Shown: in pieces, positions 16,313 to 27,126 of the stretch
Position numbering within the stretch: the first letter of the stretch is position 1
How the letters are laid out: each line of letters opens with the position of its first letter
NCBI GenBank assembly: GCA_026393475.1
Contig: JAPLAA010000082.1
Location: 1 to 43,830, forward strand
Origin: Actinomycetota bacterium
GTDB taxonomy: Bacteria > Actinomycetota > Acidimicrobiia > Acidimicrobiales > Ilumatobacteraceae
Reading direction: 5' to 3'
Length of the DNA: 43,830 nt
The notes under the pieces: model-generated
Seen by the model: only the letters and a program-made list of their open reading frames with translations
Told to the model about the DNA's origin: nothing
The model's database searches: none
Translations under genes and position numbers: made by a program

Positions 16313-18792
16313 AGGCCGTGATCATGGCCGGCGGCGAGGGCACCCGCCTGCGGCCGCTCACGTCGAACGCCCCGAAGCCGATGCTGCCGGTGGCGAACCG
16401 CCCGATGATGGAGCACATCATCCATCTGTTGAAAGAGCACGGCTTCGACGAGATCGTCGTCACCGTGGCCTTCCTCGCGAACCACATCAAGACCTACTTC
16501 GGTGACGGCGCCGAGTTCGGCGTCACGATGCGCTACGCCGACGAACCGGTGCCGCTCGGCACGGCCGGCAGCGTCGGCAACGCTCGAGCGTTCCTCGACG
16601 ACACCTTCCTGGTCATCTCCGGCGACGTGCTCACCGACATCGACCTCACGAAGGTGCTCGAGTACCACCGCGAGAAGGGCGCCGTCGCGACGATCGGGCT
16701 CACGCCCGTCGAGAACCCGCTCGAGTTCGGCATCGTCATCACCCGCGAGGACGGCTCGATCGAACGGTTCCTCGAGAAGCCGACGTGGGGTCAGGTCTTC
16801 AGCGACACGATCAACACCGGCATCTACGTCTTCGAGCCGGAGGTCTTCGACTTCATCCCCGAGGGTCGCAGCGTCGACTTCTCCGGCGAGGTGTTCCCGG
16901 CCCTGCTCGCCGCCGGCAAGCCGCTCTTCGGTGCGGTCGTCGAGGGCTACTGGGAGGACGTCGGCACGCTCGAGGCCTACCTGTCGTCGCACAAGGACGT
17001 CCTCGACGGCAAGGTGCGCGCCAGCGTGCCGGGCTTCCTCGTCAACGACGGGGTGTGGCTGGGCGAAGGAGCCGAGATCAGCCCCGACGCCCAGGTGATC
17101 GGCCCCTGCGTCATCGGACCGGGCTGCAAGATCGAGGCCGGATGCCGAGTGGGGGAGTACAGCGTGCTCGGCTCGAACGTGCGCCTCCTCGGTGACGTGC
17201 AGGTCGAACGATCCGTGCTCCACGACAACGTGTACGTGGGCCAGGGCGCGCGCATGCGCGGCGCGGTCATCGGCCGCAGCAGCAGCATCCGCAACGCGGT
17301 GCGCATCGACGAGGGCGTGGTGATCGGCGACGAGGTCTTCGTCGGCAACGAGGCCGTCATCTCGAGCGACGTCAAGATCTACCCGTTCAAGACGATCGAG
17401 GACGGCGCCGTCGTCAACTCGAGCATCGTCTGGGAGAGCAAGGGCGCGCGCAGCCTGTTCGGCCGCGACGGCGTGAAGGGCCTCGCCAACGTCGACGTCA
17501 CGCCCGAGTTGGCCGTTCGTGTCGCCATGGCCTACGGCACCGCGCTCCGCAAGGGCACCACCGTCGTGACGTCGCGCGACTCCAGCCGCGCGGCGCGCAT
17601 GTTGAAGCGGGCGATGATGGCCGGCCTCAACGCCGCCGGCATCGACGTGCTCGACCTCGAGGTGGCGAGCGTGCCGGTCACCCGGTTCCTCGTCCGCTCG
17701 CCCCGGGCGTTCGGAGGGCTGACGGTGCGGCTCGACCACAACGACCCCGACCGGGTGATCGTCCGGTTCTTCGACTCGGCCGGCACCGACATCACCGAGG
17801 ACGCACAACGCAAGATCGAACGGCTCTTCCAGCGCGAGGACAGCCGCCGCGCGCTGGCCGAGGAGATCGGCGACATCCAGTTCCCGCCTCGTGCGCTCGA
17901 GGAGTACACCGTCGCCCTCGAGGCCACCGTCGAACCCGCCTCGATCCGTGCCCATCGGTTCAAGCTCGTGGTCGACTACAGCTACGGCGCTGCGAGCACC
18001 GTCATGCCCACGTTGCTCGGCAAGCTCGGCGCCGACGTCCTCGCGGTGAACCCGTACGTCTCGACCGCCGGCCGTGTCGGCTTCGACACCGAGCAGGCCT
18101 TGTCACGCGTCGCCGGCCTCGTGCGCGCGTCTGGCGCTCACCTCGGTGCGGTGATCGATGCCGACGGTGAACGCCTGCGACTGGTCGACGACCAGGGCCG
18201 CGTCCTCACCGACACCGAGGCGCTGCTGGCGTTCGTCGAGCTCGTCTCCGACCACCTGCTCGGCGACACGATCGCCCTGCCGGTGAACATCACCCGCTGT
18301 GCCGGCGAGATCGCCGCCGCGCACGGCGTGCAGGTCGTGCCCACCAAGCTGTCCACACCTGCGCTCATGTCCGCCGCGAACGACCCGGCCGTGGGCTTCG
18401 CCGCGGACGGTGCAGGCGGCTACATCCTGCCGGGCTTCCTCCCGGCGTTCGACGGCGCCGCGGCCCTGCTGAAGATGCTCGACCTCCTCGCTCGTTCCGG
18501 CCGCTCGCTGAGCGACGTGGTCGACGGCCTGCCGAAGGTCCACCTCGTGCACGAGACCGTCGTGACACCGTGGGAGCAGAAGGGCATGGTGATGCGCTCG
18601 CTCATGGAGATGGGCTCGCGCGACGTCGAGCTCGTCGACGGCGTGAAGATCAACCACGCCACCGGCTGGATGCTCGCGCTGCCCGATCCGGAGGACCCGG
18701 TCACCCACATCTGGGCCGAGGCGAGCACCGACAGCGAGGCGCGCCAACTGGCCCAGGAGTACGCCCGCCGCATCCGTCAGCTCGTCCGCTGA
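16309..18792 (+). CDS. Nucleotidyltransferase / LbH / phosphomannomutase-like fusion
   Basis: 827 residues from the GTG at 16309. Residues 1-~235 are a sugar-phosphate nucleotidyltransferase (MAGGEGTRLRPLT, KPMLPVANRP, GTAGSVGNA, ISGDVLTDID). Residues ~245-380 are left-handed beta-helix hexapeptide repeats. From ~383 to the end it resembles phosphohexomutases and keeps a degenerate metal loop, DADGER, at 617-622. The mutase serine loop (TASHNP-like) is not there; the equivalent stretch reads GLTVRLDHNDPDRV near 471-484, without Ser before His. I infer an NDP-sugar pyrophosphorylase, probably GDP-mannose, with a non-catalytic or regulatory mutase half. Similar fusions occur in actinobacteria and cyanobacteria. 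Confidence 0.85.
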   Translation: MKAVIMAGGEGTRLRPLTSNAPKPMLPVANRPMMEHIIHLLKEHGFDEIVVTVAFLANHIKTYFGDGAEFGVTMRYADEPVPLGTAGSVGNARAFLDDTFLVISGDVLTDIDLTKVLEYHREKGAVATIGLTPVENPLEFGIVITREDGSIERFLEKPTWGQVFSDTINTGIYVFEPEVFDFIPEGRSVDFSGEVFPALLAAGKPLFGAVVEGYWEDVGTLEAYLSSHKDVLDGKVRASVPGFLVNDGVWLGEGAEISPDAQVIGPCVIGPGCKIEAGCRVGEYSVLGSNVRLLGDVQVERSVLHDNVYVGQGARMRGAVIGRSSSIRNAVRIDEGVVIGDEVFVGNEAVISSDVKIYPFKTIEDGAVVNSSIVWESKGARSLFGRDGVKGLANVDVTPELAVRVAMAYGTALRKGTTVVTSRDSSRAARMLKRAMMAGLNAAGIDVLDLEVASVPVTRFLVRSPRAFGGLTVRLDHNDPDRVIVRFFDSAGTDITEDAQRKIERLFQREDSRRALAEEIGDIQFPPRALEEYTVALEATVEPASIRAHRFKLVVDYSYGAASTVMPTLLGKLGADVLAVNPYVSTAGRVGFDTEQALSRVAGLVRASGAHLGAVIDADGERLRLVDDQGRVLTDTEALLAFVELVSDHLLGDTIALPVNITRCAGEIAAAHGVQVVPTKLSTPALMSAANDPAVGFAADGAGGYILPGFLPAFDGAAALLKMLDLLARSGRSLSDVVDGLPKVHLVHETVVTPWEQKGMVMRSLMEMGSRDVELVDGVKINHATGWMLALPDPEDPVTHIWAEASTDSEARQLAQEYARRIRQLVR

Positions 18793-18869
18793 GCACCCTC
18801 GCGCCCGGGCCGCGTCCGGAGCCGCAACAGTTCCAGGCGAGCACTCCGCGTGAGGTAGGTTCTTCCCTC

Positions 18870-19250
18870 ATGTCCATCCCCGACGCGCTCAGGTACTCAA
18901 GTGATCACGAATGGATCAGCGTCGAGGGTTCGAAGATCCGGATGGGGATCACCGACTACGCCCAGGATGCACTCGGCGACGTCGTCTACGTCCAGGTACC
19001 GACCGTCGGTGCCTCGGTCTCGGCCGGCGACACGATGAGCGAGGTCGAGAGCACCAAGTCGGTCAGCGACATCTACGCCCCGGTCACCGGCACCATCGTC
19101 GCGGTCAACGATGCGTTGGCCGACCAGCCCGAGACCATCAACAGCGACCCCTACGGCGCCGGCTGGATCTGCGAGATCGAACTCGCCGATCCGACGCAGC
19201 TCGACGGCCTGCTCGACGCGAGCGGGTACCGCGCCCTCGTCGAGGGCTAG
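18870..19250 (+). CDS. gcvH: Glycine cleavage system H protein
   Basis: 126 residues, normal for GcvH. It carries the lipoyl group on Lys63 in VESTKSVSDIYAPVTG and shuttles the aminomethyl intermediate between GcvP, GcvT and lipoamide dehydrogenase. The N-terminus, YSSDHEWISVEG, and the C-terminal block with PYGAGWICEIEL are family hallmarks. It lies 13 bases upstream of the FHA gene, as in mycobacteria (gcvH-garA). The dehydrogenase subunit (Lpd) is not in this window. Confidence 0.97.
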   Translation: MSIPDALRYSSDHEWISVEGSKIRMGITDYAQDALGDVVYVQVPTVGASVSAGDTMSEVESTKSVSDIYAPVTGTIVAVNDALADQPETINSDPYGAGWICEIELADPTQLDGLLDASGYRALVEG

Positions 19251-19263
19251 AGTCGCGTTCCTC

Positions 19264-19755
19264 ATGGCGTACGTGTTCTGCAACCAGTGCGGGCATCGCA
19301 ACACCAGCGACGCCGTGTTCTGCTCGTCGTGTGGTGCGTTGCTCGACCGACCCGCCGATCAGACCATCACGCTCGCGAAGGTCGATCCGCTCCAGGACGC
19401 CCCCGGCGCCGCCGACGACACGGTGGTCCAGCTCGACCAGTTGCCGTCCGGCGTGCCGTCGCTCGTGGTCCGCAGCGGCCCCCAGGCCGGTGCCACGTTC
19501 GCGCTGCGCGGGTCGCTCACCAGGCTCGGCCGGCACCCCGACAGCGAGATCATCCTCGACGACATCACCGTGTCGCGCCGCCATGCCGACATCAGCCGCA
19601 GCGGCGACCAGTACGTCGTGCGCGACGCCGGCTCGCTCAACGGCACCTACGTGAATGCCGAACGGGTCGACGAGGCAGTGCTGCACCAGGGCGACGAACT
19701 CCAGGTGGGCAAGTTCCGCCTCGTGTTCTTCGAGATCGGCACGGGCCCGGCGTGA
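19264..19755 (+). CDS. garA: Zinc-ribbon FHA-domain protein (GarA/OdhI-type)
   Basis: 163 residues. An N-terminal zinc ribbon (Cys6, Cys9, Cys20, Cys23) is followed by a Thr-containing linker (DQTITLAK, DDTVVQLD) and a C-terminal FHA domain (LGRHPDSEIILDD, VSRRHADI, SLNGTYVN). In corynebacteria and mycobacteria the equivalent proteins bind and inhibit 2-oxoglutarate dehydrogenase, and are switched by PknG/PknB phosphorylation of an N-terminal Thr motif. I do not see an exact ETTS motif, so that switch is unproven here. The zinc ribbon is additional to classical GarA. The gene order gcvH-FHA-MerR supports the assignment. Its stop overlaps the next GTG. Confidence 0.85.
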   Translation: MAYVFCNQCGHRNTSDAVFCSSCGALLDRPADQTITLAKVDPLQDAPGAADDTVVQLDQLPSGVPSLVVRSGPQAGATFALRGSLTRLGRHPDSEIILDDITVSRRHADISRSGDQYVVRDAGSLNGTYVNAERVDEAVLHQGDELQVGKFRLVFFEIGTGPA

Positions 19756-20804
19756 CGAGCGGGATCAACGAACGCCCCTACCTCTCGATCGGCGAAGTGC
19801 TCGGACTCCTCCTCGAGGAGTTCCCCGACGTCACGATCTCCAAGATCCGCTTCCTCGAGAGCCAGGGTCTGATCGAGCCGGAGCGCACCGCGAGCGGCTA
19901 CCGCAAGTTCTTCGACGCCGACATCGAACGGTTGAAGGTCATCCTGCGCGAGCAGCGCGAGAACTTCCTGCCGCTGCGCGTGATCCGCGACCGGCTCGAG
20001 ACCGGCGCGATCGACGACAGCGGCGGCATCGCGATGCCGTCGCTCGCGGGCACCGACGCCACGGCCGGCATCCCCGTCCCCACGAGTGCTCCTGCTGCGA
20101 CGACGGCAGCTGCGGCCAACGGAAGCGGCAACGGGAACGGCAACGTGAGCCAACTGCACCAGCCCCGCGGCATCCGCAACGTGCGCATCGGCGCCGAGGC
20201 GGGTCGCACCGGTGCGCTCGACCTCGACGACACCGGGCCGATGGGCCGCGGTGGCGACGACACCAGCGGCTACCTGCTCGACGACCCCACCGGCACGATC
20301 AGCCCGCACGCCGACCAGGTGAACACCAACCGTCACCCGGCTGCCCAGGGGCGGCCGGCAGCGGCAGCTGAATCGTCCGGCGACCACACCACCTCGATGC
20401 GCCTGCTCGCCGCGGTCGGTCCGAGCGACGTGTACGACCGCAGCGAGCTGTGCTCGCTCGCGGGCATCACGCAACCGCAGCTGGCCGAGCTCGAGTCCTA
20501 CGGCCTGGTCACCGGACGCGGCACCGGCAGTTCGGCCACCTTCACCGAGGGCGATCTCGCCGTCGTCCGCGCCGCGGCCGGCTTCCTCGCCCGTGGCATC
20601 GACGCCCGCCATCTGCGGTCGTGGCGCCAGAGCGCCGAGCGCGAGGCCGGCCTGTTCGAGCAGCGCATCCTGCCGCTGCTGCGCCAGCGCAACCCGCAGG
20701 CACGCCAGGAGGCGGTCCAGCTGCTCGGCGAACTCGCCGACCTCGGCGCCGAGCTGCGTGAGGCCCTGGTCGTATCGATGCTGAAACATCACCTCGACAG
20801 CTGA
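19752..20804 (+). CDS. ftsR: MerR-family transcriptional regulator, FtsR type
   Basis: 350 residues from the GTG at 19752. Residues ~10-75 form a MerR winged helix (YLSIGEVLGLL, KIRFLESQGLIEPERT, GYRKF). A long low-complexity Gly/Asn/Ala linker (~100-215) follows, then a second conserved helical domain (YDRSELCSLAGITQPQLAEL, FLARGIDARHLRSW). This arrangement matches the actinobacterial FtsR family (Rv1828), which sits directly after garA and activates ftsZ in corynebacteria. There is no effector-binding Cys cluster, so it is not a metal sensor. The linker is longer than I expect for homologues. Confidence 0.85.
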   Translation: MTSGINERPYLSIGEVLGLLLEEFPDVTISKIRFLESQGLIEPERTASGYRKFFDADIERLKVILREQRENFLPLRVIRDRLETGAIDDSGGIAMPSLAGTDATAGIPVPTSAPAATTAAAANGSGNGNGNVSQLHQPRGIRNVRIGAEAGRTGALDLDDTGPMGRGGDDTSGYLLDDPTGTISPHADQVNTNRHPAAQGRPAAAAESSGDHTTSMRLLAAVGPSDVYDRSELCSLAGITQPQLAELESYGLVTGRGTGSSATFTEGDLAVVRAAAGFLARGIDARHLRSWRQSAEREAGLFEQRILPLLRQRNPQARQEAVQLLGELADLGAELREALVVSMLKHHLDS

Positions 20805-20850
20805 CGACAGCTGACGACGGCTGACGACGGCTGACGACGGCTGACGACAG
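20801..20850 (+). repeat. 10-bp tandem repeat, five units
   Basis: The unit CTGACGACRG is repeated at 20801, 20811, 20821, 20831 and 20841, with a broken sixth unit after. The first copy supplies the stop codon of the MerR gene. The 10-bp period is close to one DNA helical turn. Confidence 0.9.
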
Positions 20851-20956
20851 CTGACCCGGACCATCACCCGGGTGCCCTCGGCGGCCACCCAGCGTCACCG
20901 AAAATCACTCACCCTGATGGGGACGGGGTGCGACGGGGACGGCTATCGTCGGCGGC

Positions 20957-21451
20957 GTGGTCCCCATGGAACTCGTCGGAGTGCGGGTCGAAGTACCTGC
21001 CAACACACCCGTGGTGATCCTCCGCGAGCAGACCGGTACGCAGCGACTGTTGCCCATCGTGATCGGTACGCCCGAGGCGTCGTCGATCCACGCCGCGCTC
21101 GAGGGCATCGAGTCGCCCCGCCCCCTCACCCACGACCTGCTCGTGCAGATCCTCGAGCAGCTCTCGACCACCCTCGAGCGGATCGTCGTGACCGAGGTCC
21201 GCGAGCACATCTTCTTCGCCGAACTCCACCTGGTCACCTCGGGTCGCGAGCTCGTGGTGTCGTGCCGTCCGAGCGATGCGATCGCGATCGCCGTGCGCAC
21301 CGGGAGCCCGATCTTCGCCACCGAGGGCCTGCTGCTGCAGGCGGGTCAGCACCCGGTGGAGATCGCCGAGGAGCACGACGAGGAAGCGATCATCGACGAG
21401 TTCCGAGATTTCCTCGACGACCTCGACCCCGACGACTTCAAGGGCGAGTAG
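20957..21451 (+). CDS. DUF151 bifunctional nuclease-family protein
   Basis: 164 residues from the GTG at 20957 (VVPMELVGVRVEV); ATG at 20966 is an alternative. Family hallmarks are LLPIVIGTPEASSIHAAL, RPLTHDLL, FFAELHL and SCRPSDAIAIAVR. The C-terminus is strongly acidic (EEHDEEAIIDEFRDFLDDLD). Some plant and bacterial members have been described as having DNase and RNase activity; the role in actinobacteria is not settled. It occupies the Rv1829 position between the two MerR regulators. Confidence 0.88.
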   Translation: MVPMELVGVRVEVPANTPVVILREQTGTQRLLPIVIGTPEASSIHAALEGIESPRPLTHDLLVQILEQLSTTLERIVVTEVREHIFFAELHLVTSGRELVVSCRPSDAIAIAVRTGSPIFATEGLLLQAGQHPVEIAEEHDEEAIIDEFRDFLDDLDPDDFKGE

Positions 21452-21471
21452 CCCGCCCGGATCGCGCGTCC

Positions 21472-21489
21472 CGCGCGAATGTTCGCGCG
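21472..21489 (+). terminator. Perfect 8-bp-arm hairpin after DUF151 gene
   Basis: CGCGCGAA and TTCGCGCG flank a two-base centre, 20 bp after the stop codon. It could stop the upstream transcript, but no T-run follows. It is also a potential protein-binding palindrome upstream of the next promoter. Confidence 0.45.
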
Positions 21490-21497
21490 AAGAGTGC

Positions 21498-21526
21498 TTG
21501 AATCCATCGAATCGGGTGACTAGCGT
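21498..21526 (+). promoter_or_regulatory. Candidate sigma-A promoter of the second MerR gene
   Basis: TTGAAT (21498-21503) and TAGCGT (21521-21526) are separated by 17 bp, close to the vegetative consensus. They lie ~86 bp upstream of the ATG at 21612 and immediately before a long dyad. Confidence 0.5.
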
Positions 21527-21532
21527 GCAGCC

Positions 21533-21562
21533 GTGACATGGGCGTAGTTACGCCGATGTCAC
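21533..21562 (+). promoter_or_regulatory. 30-bp inverted repeat in the MerR leader
   Basis: The arms are GTGACAT-G-GGCGTA and TACGCC-G-ATGTCAC around a two-base centre (13 of 14 pairs match). It begins 7 bp after the proposed -10 box, so it covers the expected transcription start. It is likely an operator for autoregulation by the MerR protein encoded next, or an RNA hairpin in the leader. Confidence 0.6.
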
Positions 21563-21611
21563 CAGGCGCTGGCCTGACGATCGCCGTGCACCGCGGCCGG
21601 AGAAGGAACGC

Positions 21612-22190
21612 ATGACCTCGACCCCCACCGCTCCCGCCACCGACGCCGGGTCCTCGATGGTCCCGACGGACACCATGATCCCGGTGACCCCCGCTACCCC
21701 CGCTACCCCCGCGACCCCCGCGATCCCGGAGGCCGGCTACAGCGGCACCAAGGCCGCGAAGATCGTCGGCATCTCGTACCGGCAGCTCGACTACTGGGCC
21801 CGCACCGGCCTCGTGCGTCCGTCGCTCGCCGACGCCAAGGGCAGCGGCAGCCGCCGGGAGTACTCCTACCGAGACCTGCTCGAACTGCGCGTGATCAAGA
21901 GCCTGCTCGATGCCGGGATCAAGCTCGAGTCGGTGCGGGTCGCCTTCGAGTACCTGCGCGAGCACGTCGACACCGACATCGCTGCCGCGCATCTGGTGAT
22001 CAGCGGCAGCGACGTGGTGCTGTGCGAGGGCGACCAACTCATCGACGTCATGCGCAACGCCGGTCAGGGCGTGCTCAACATCCTCGCGATCGGCGGGGTG
22101 AAGGACCACCTCGACGCCGCGCTCGTGCCCGAGCGGTCCGAGGCGACGGCAGGACCGCACACCGGTTCGCCCGCCCGCGTGGCCCTCTGA
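21612..22190 (+). CDS. MerR-family regulator (Rv1830/McdR-like position)
   Basis: 192 residues from the ATG at 21612, preceded by GGAGAAGGAACGC. A disordered N-terminus with a TPATPATPATP run leads into a MerR helix-turn-helix (TKAAKIVGISYRQLDYWART, residues ~40-59), then RREYSYRDLLELRVIKSLLD and an effector-like C-terminal half (VVLCEGDQLIDVMRNAGQGV). The position after the DUF151 gene is that of Rv1830 in mycobacteria, a regulator linked to cell-cycle control. It is probably controlled through the dyad at 21533. gcvT follows 29 bases downstream. Confidence 0.85.
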   Translation: MTSTPTAPATDAGSSMVPTDTMIPVTPATPATPATPAIPEAGYSGTKAAKIVGISYRQLDYWARTGLVRPSLADAKGSGSRREYSYRDLLELRVIKSLLDAGIKLESVRVAFEYLREHVDTDIAAAHLVISGSDVVLCEGDQLIDVMRNAGQGVLNILAIGGVKDHLDAALVPERSEATAGPHTGSPARVAL

Positions 22191-22219
22191 GCGGTCCGAC
22201 CGGAACCGACCCAGACCTG

Positions 22220-23293
22220 ATGGACGCCGACCAGATCGACCAGCCCAACGAACTCAGCCCGCTCGACGCGGCCCATCGCCGCCTCGGGGCGAAGGTGGTC
22301 CCGTTCGGCGGGTGGGAGATGCCCCTGTCGTACGAGGCCGGCACGATCGATGAACACCTCGCGTGTCGCAACGACGCCGTCGTGTTCGACGTCTCGCATC
22401 TCGGCACCGTCCGGGTCGAGGGTGCCGACGCCGATGAACGACTGCAGTGGGCACTCACCAACGATCTCGCCAAGGTGAGCCCGGGTCGGGCGCAGTACAC
22501 GCATCTCCTCGACGAGGTCGATGGTTCGGTGCTCGACGACATCATCGTGTGGTGGATCGACGACGAGGTCTTCGACGTCATGCCGAACGCGTCCAACACC
22601 GACCGGGTCCGCGCTGCGATCGGCGGCACCGAGACGACGCACGGTCGCGCCGTGCTCGCGGTACAGGGCCCGAAGGCATTGGATCGCTTGGCGCCGGTGT
22701 TCCCCGACGCCGCAGCCGTCGGCCGCTTCCGTGTCGCGCGGTGCACCTGGGAAGGCGTCGAGTGCACGGTGGCCGGCACGGGCTACACCGGTGAGCGTGG
22801 CGTCGAGATCGCCGTGCCCGCCGCGGCGGCCGACGACCTCTGGACGGCGATCGTCGCGGCGGGCATCACACCTGCCGGGCTCGGCGCTCGCGACACCCTT
22901 CGGCTCGAGGCCGGACTGCCGTTGCACGGCCACGAACTCGGTGCCGGCATCACGCCGCTGCAGGCAGGTCTCGGGTGGGTCGTGGCCTTCGGCAAGGACG
23001 AGTTCCGTGGCCGCGAGGCGCTGATCGCCGAGCGCGATCGTGGCGTGGCCCGTCTGCTGAAAGGCATCGCGACCGAGGGTCGTCGCCCGCCACGAGCTGA
23101 TTGCAGCGTGCTCGTCGACGGAGTGGCGGTCGGCGTGGTCACCAGCGGCAACTTCTCACCGGTGCTCGAGCACGGCATCGCGCTGGCGTTCCTGCCGCCC
23201 GATCTGGCGACCGGTACCGAGGTCGCGATCGACGTGCGTGGCAGTGCGCTCCCCGGTCGCATCGTCGACCTCCCCTTCGTCGCCAAGCACTGA
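22220..23293 (+). CDS. gcvT: Glycine cleavage system T protein (aminomethyltransferase)
   Basis: 357 residues from the ATG at 22220. It transfers the methylene carbon of the H-protein aminomethyl group to tetrahydrofolate, releasing ammonia. Typical motifs are FGGWEMPLSY, VFDVSHLG, GSVLDDIIV (catalytic Asp region), GYTGERGVEI, ARDTLRLEAGLPLHGHEL and VTSGNFSP. The start agrees with the conserved SPLDAAHRRLGAKVVPF N-terminus. It is co-directional with the second MerR gene and convergent with the histone-H1-tailed gene; gcvP lies beyond that on the opposite strand. Confidence 0.96.
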   Translation: MDADQIDQPNELSPLDAAHRRLGAKVVPFGGWEMPLSYEAGTIDEHLACRNDAVVFDVSHLGTVRVEGADADERLQWALTNDLAKVSPGRAQYTHLLDEVDGSVLDDIIVWWIDDEVFDVMPNASNTDRVRAAIGGTETTHGRAVLAVQGPKALDRLAPVFPDAAAVGRFRVARCTWEGVECTVAGTGYTGERGVEIAVPAAAADDLWTAIVAAGITPAGLGARDTLRLEAGLPLHGHELGAGITPLQAGLGWVVAFGKDEFRGREALIAERDRGVARLLKGIATEGRRPPRADCSVLVDGVAVGVVTSGNFSPVLEHGIALAFLPPDLATGTEVAIDVRGSALPGRIVDLPFVAKH

Positions 23294-23302
23294 CCCGTCC
23301 AA

Positions 23303-23341
23303 CGTGAGCCGGATGCGCTGATGCAGCGCACTCCGCTCACG
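23303..23341. repeat. Hairpin repeat, copy 1
   Basis: A 39-bp element with 18-base arms around an ATG loop (15 of 18 pairs match), beginning CGTGAGCCGG and ending CCGCTCACG. It is nearly identical to copy 2, and the pair separates two convergent genes. Confidence 0.85.
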
Positions 23342-23354
23342 AACCAGTCTCCTT

Positions 23355-23393
23355 CGTGAGCCGGATGCGCTCATGCAGCGCATTCCGCTCACG
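23355..23393. repeat. Hairpin repeat, copy 2
   Basis: Same 39-bp element, differing from copy 1 at two positions and separated from it by 13 bp. It ends three bases before the stop of the minus-strand gene. The pair resembles REP/BIME-type repeats or a bidirectional terminator; no T-tracts are present. Confidence 0.85.
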
Positions 23394-23395
23394 GA

Positions 23396-24097
23396 TCAAC
23401 GTTGCTTGGGAGCAGCTTTCTTCGCTGCGGTCTTCTTGGCCGGGGACTTCTTCGCAGCGGTCTTCTCGGCTGCGGTCTTCTTGGCCGGGGACTTCTTCGC
23501 CGGGGACTTCTTCGCAGCGGTCTTCTCGGCTGCGGTCTTCTCGGCCGGGGATTGCTTCGGCGGTGCGGGGTCGTCGGCCGGCGGCGGGATCACCGGCTTG
23601 GTGGCGGCACCTCCCGAACGCAGCGAGGTGAGCGAACGCAGCCCGAACAGACCGCCGGCCGACTCCGCCAGTTGGCCGAGCGGCTGCAGGCGCTTGGCCA
23701 GGTCGCCGAGGACGCCGACGAAGTCGCCGAGCTGGGTCGGCAGCTGGGTGAACTGCGGGGACTGCAGGGTGTCGGCCAAGCGGGCGAGCCCGGGGGCCAC
23801 CCGCTCGATGGGCGCGCTCATCTGCTCGACGAGCTGATCGGCGGTCTTGATCGTCCGCGTGATCTGCGGCAGCAGGGCCCGCACCGGCGGCTCGACGTCG
23901 TCGAGCAGACGGTTCACCCGCGCGGTGATGGTGTTGAGCTGCTCCATCGTCTGGTTGAAGTTCTCGACGGCGTGCAGGAAGTCGCCGACGCCGCGCTGGA
24001 ACTGGGCGATCGACTTGGAGATGCCGGCGAGCGGGTTCGAGGTGCCGAGCAACCCGAGCAGGTCACCGAGGCCCGGAGGAACGGAGGAGTCAGCCAT
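23396..24097 (-). CDS. Protein with helical domain and histone H1-like Lys/Ala/Pro tail
   Basis: 233 residues from the ATG at 24097. Residues ~1-160 are predicted mostly helical (FQRGVGDFLHAVENFNQTM, RVNRLLDDVEPPVRALLPQI), with an amphipathic, phasin-like look. The last ~50 residues are repeats of AEKTAAKK and SPAKK, the same composition as eukaryotic H1 tails and actinobacterial nucleoid or cell-surface proteins (HupB tail, HBHA). Nucleic-acid or polyanion binding is likely. I do not recognise the N-terminal family and assign no function. It lies 28 bases downstream of gcvP on the same strand and may be co-transcribed. Confidence 0.75.
   Translation of the reverse strand: MADSSVPPGLGDLLGLLGTSNPLAGISKSIAQFQRGVGDFLHAVENFNQTMEQLNTITARVNRLLDDVEPPVRALLPQITRTIKTADQLVEQMSAPIERVAPGLARLADTLQSPQFTQLPTQLGDFVGVLGDLAKRLQPLGQLAESAGGLFGLRSLTSLRSGGAATKPVIPPPADDPAPPKQSPAEKTAAEKTAAKKSPAKKSPAKKTAAEKTAAKKSPAKKTAAKKAAPKQR
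23400..23560 (-). repeat. Lys-rich tail coding repeats
   Basis: Degenerate 12-24-bp repeats, reading on the plus strand as variants of TTCTTSGCNGSGGTCTTC, encode the alternating AEKTAAKK and SPAKK units. Strain-to-strain length variation is expected. Confidence 0.8.
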
Positions 24098-24125
24098 GGA
24101 CCTGCAACCTAGTCGTCATGCCTGG

Positions 24126-27074
<2,949 letters not shown>

Positions 27075-27126
27075 GGGAAGCCTCCGTGTGGGCCGGACGC
27101 AGGGCGCCCGGTCGGTGTGCTTCCCC

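Noticed and set aside
23303..23393. Minimal CRISPR array of two repeats
   Set aside because: The interval is only 13 bp, there are no cas genes, and the units are self-complementary hairpins.
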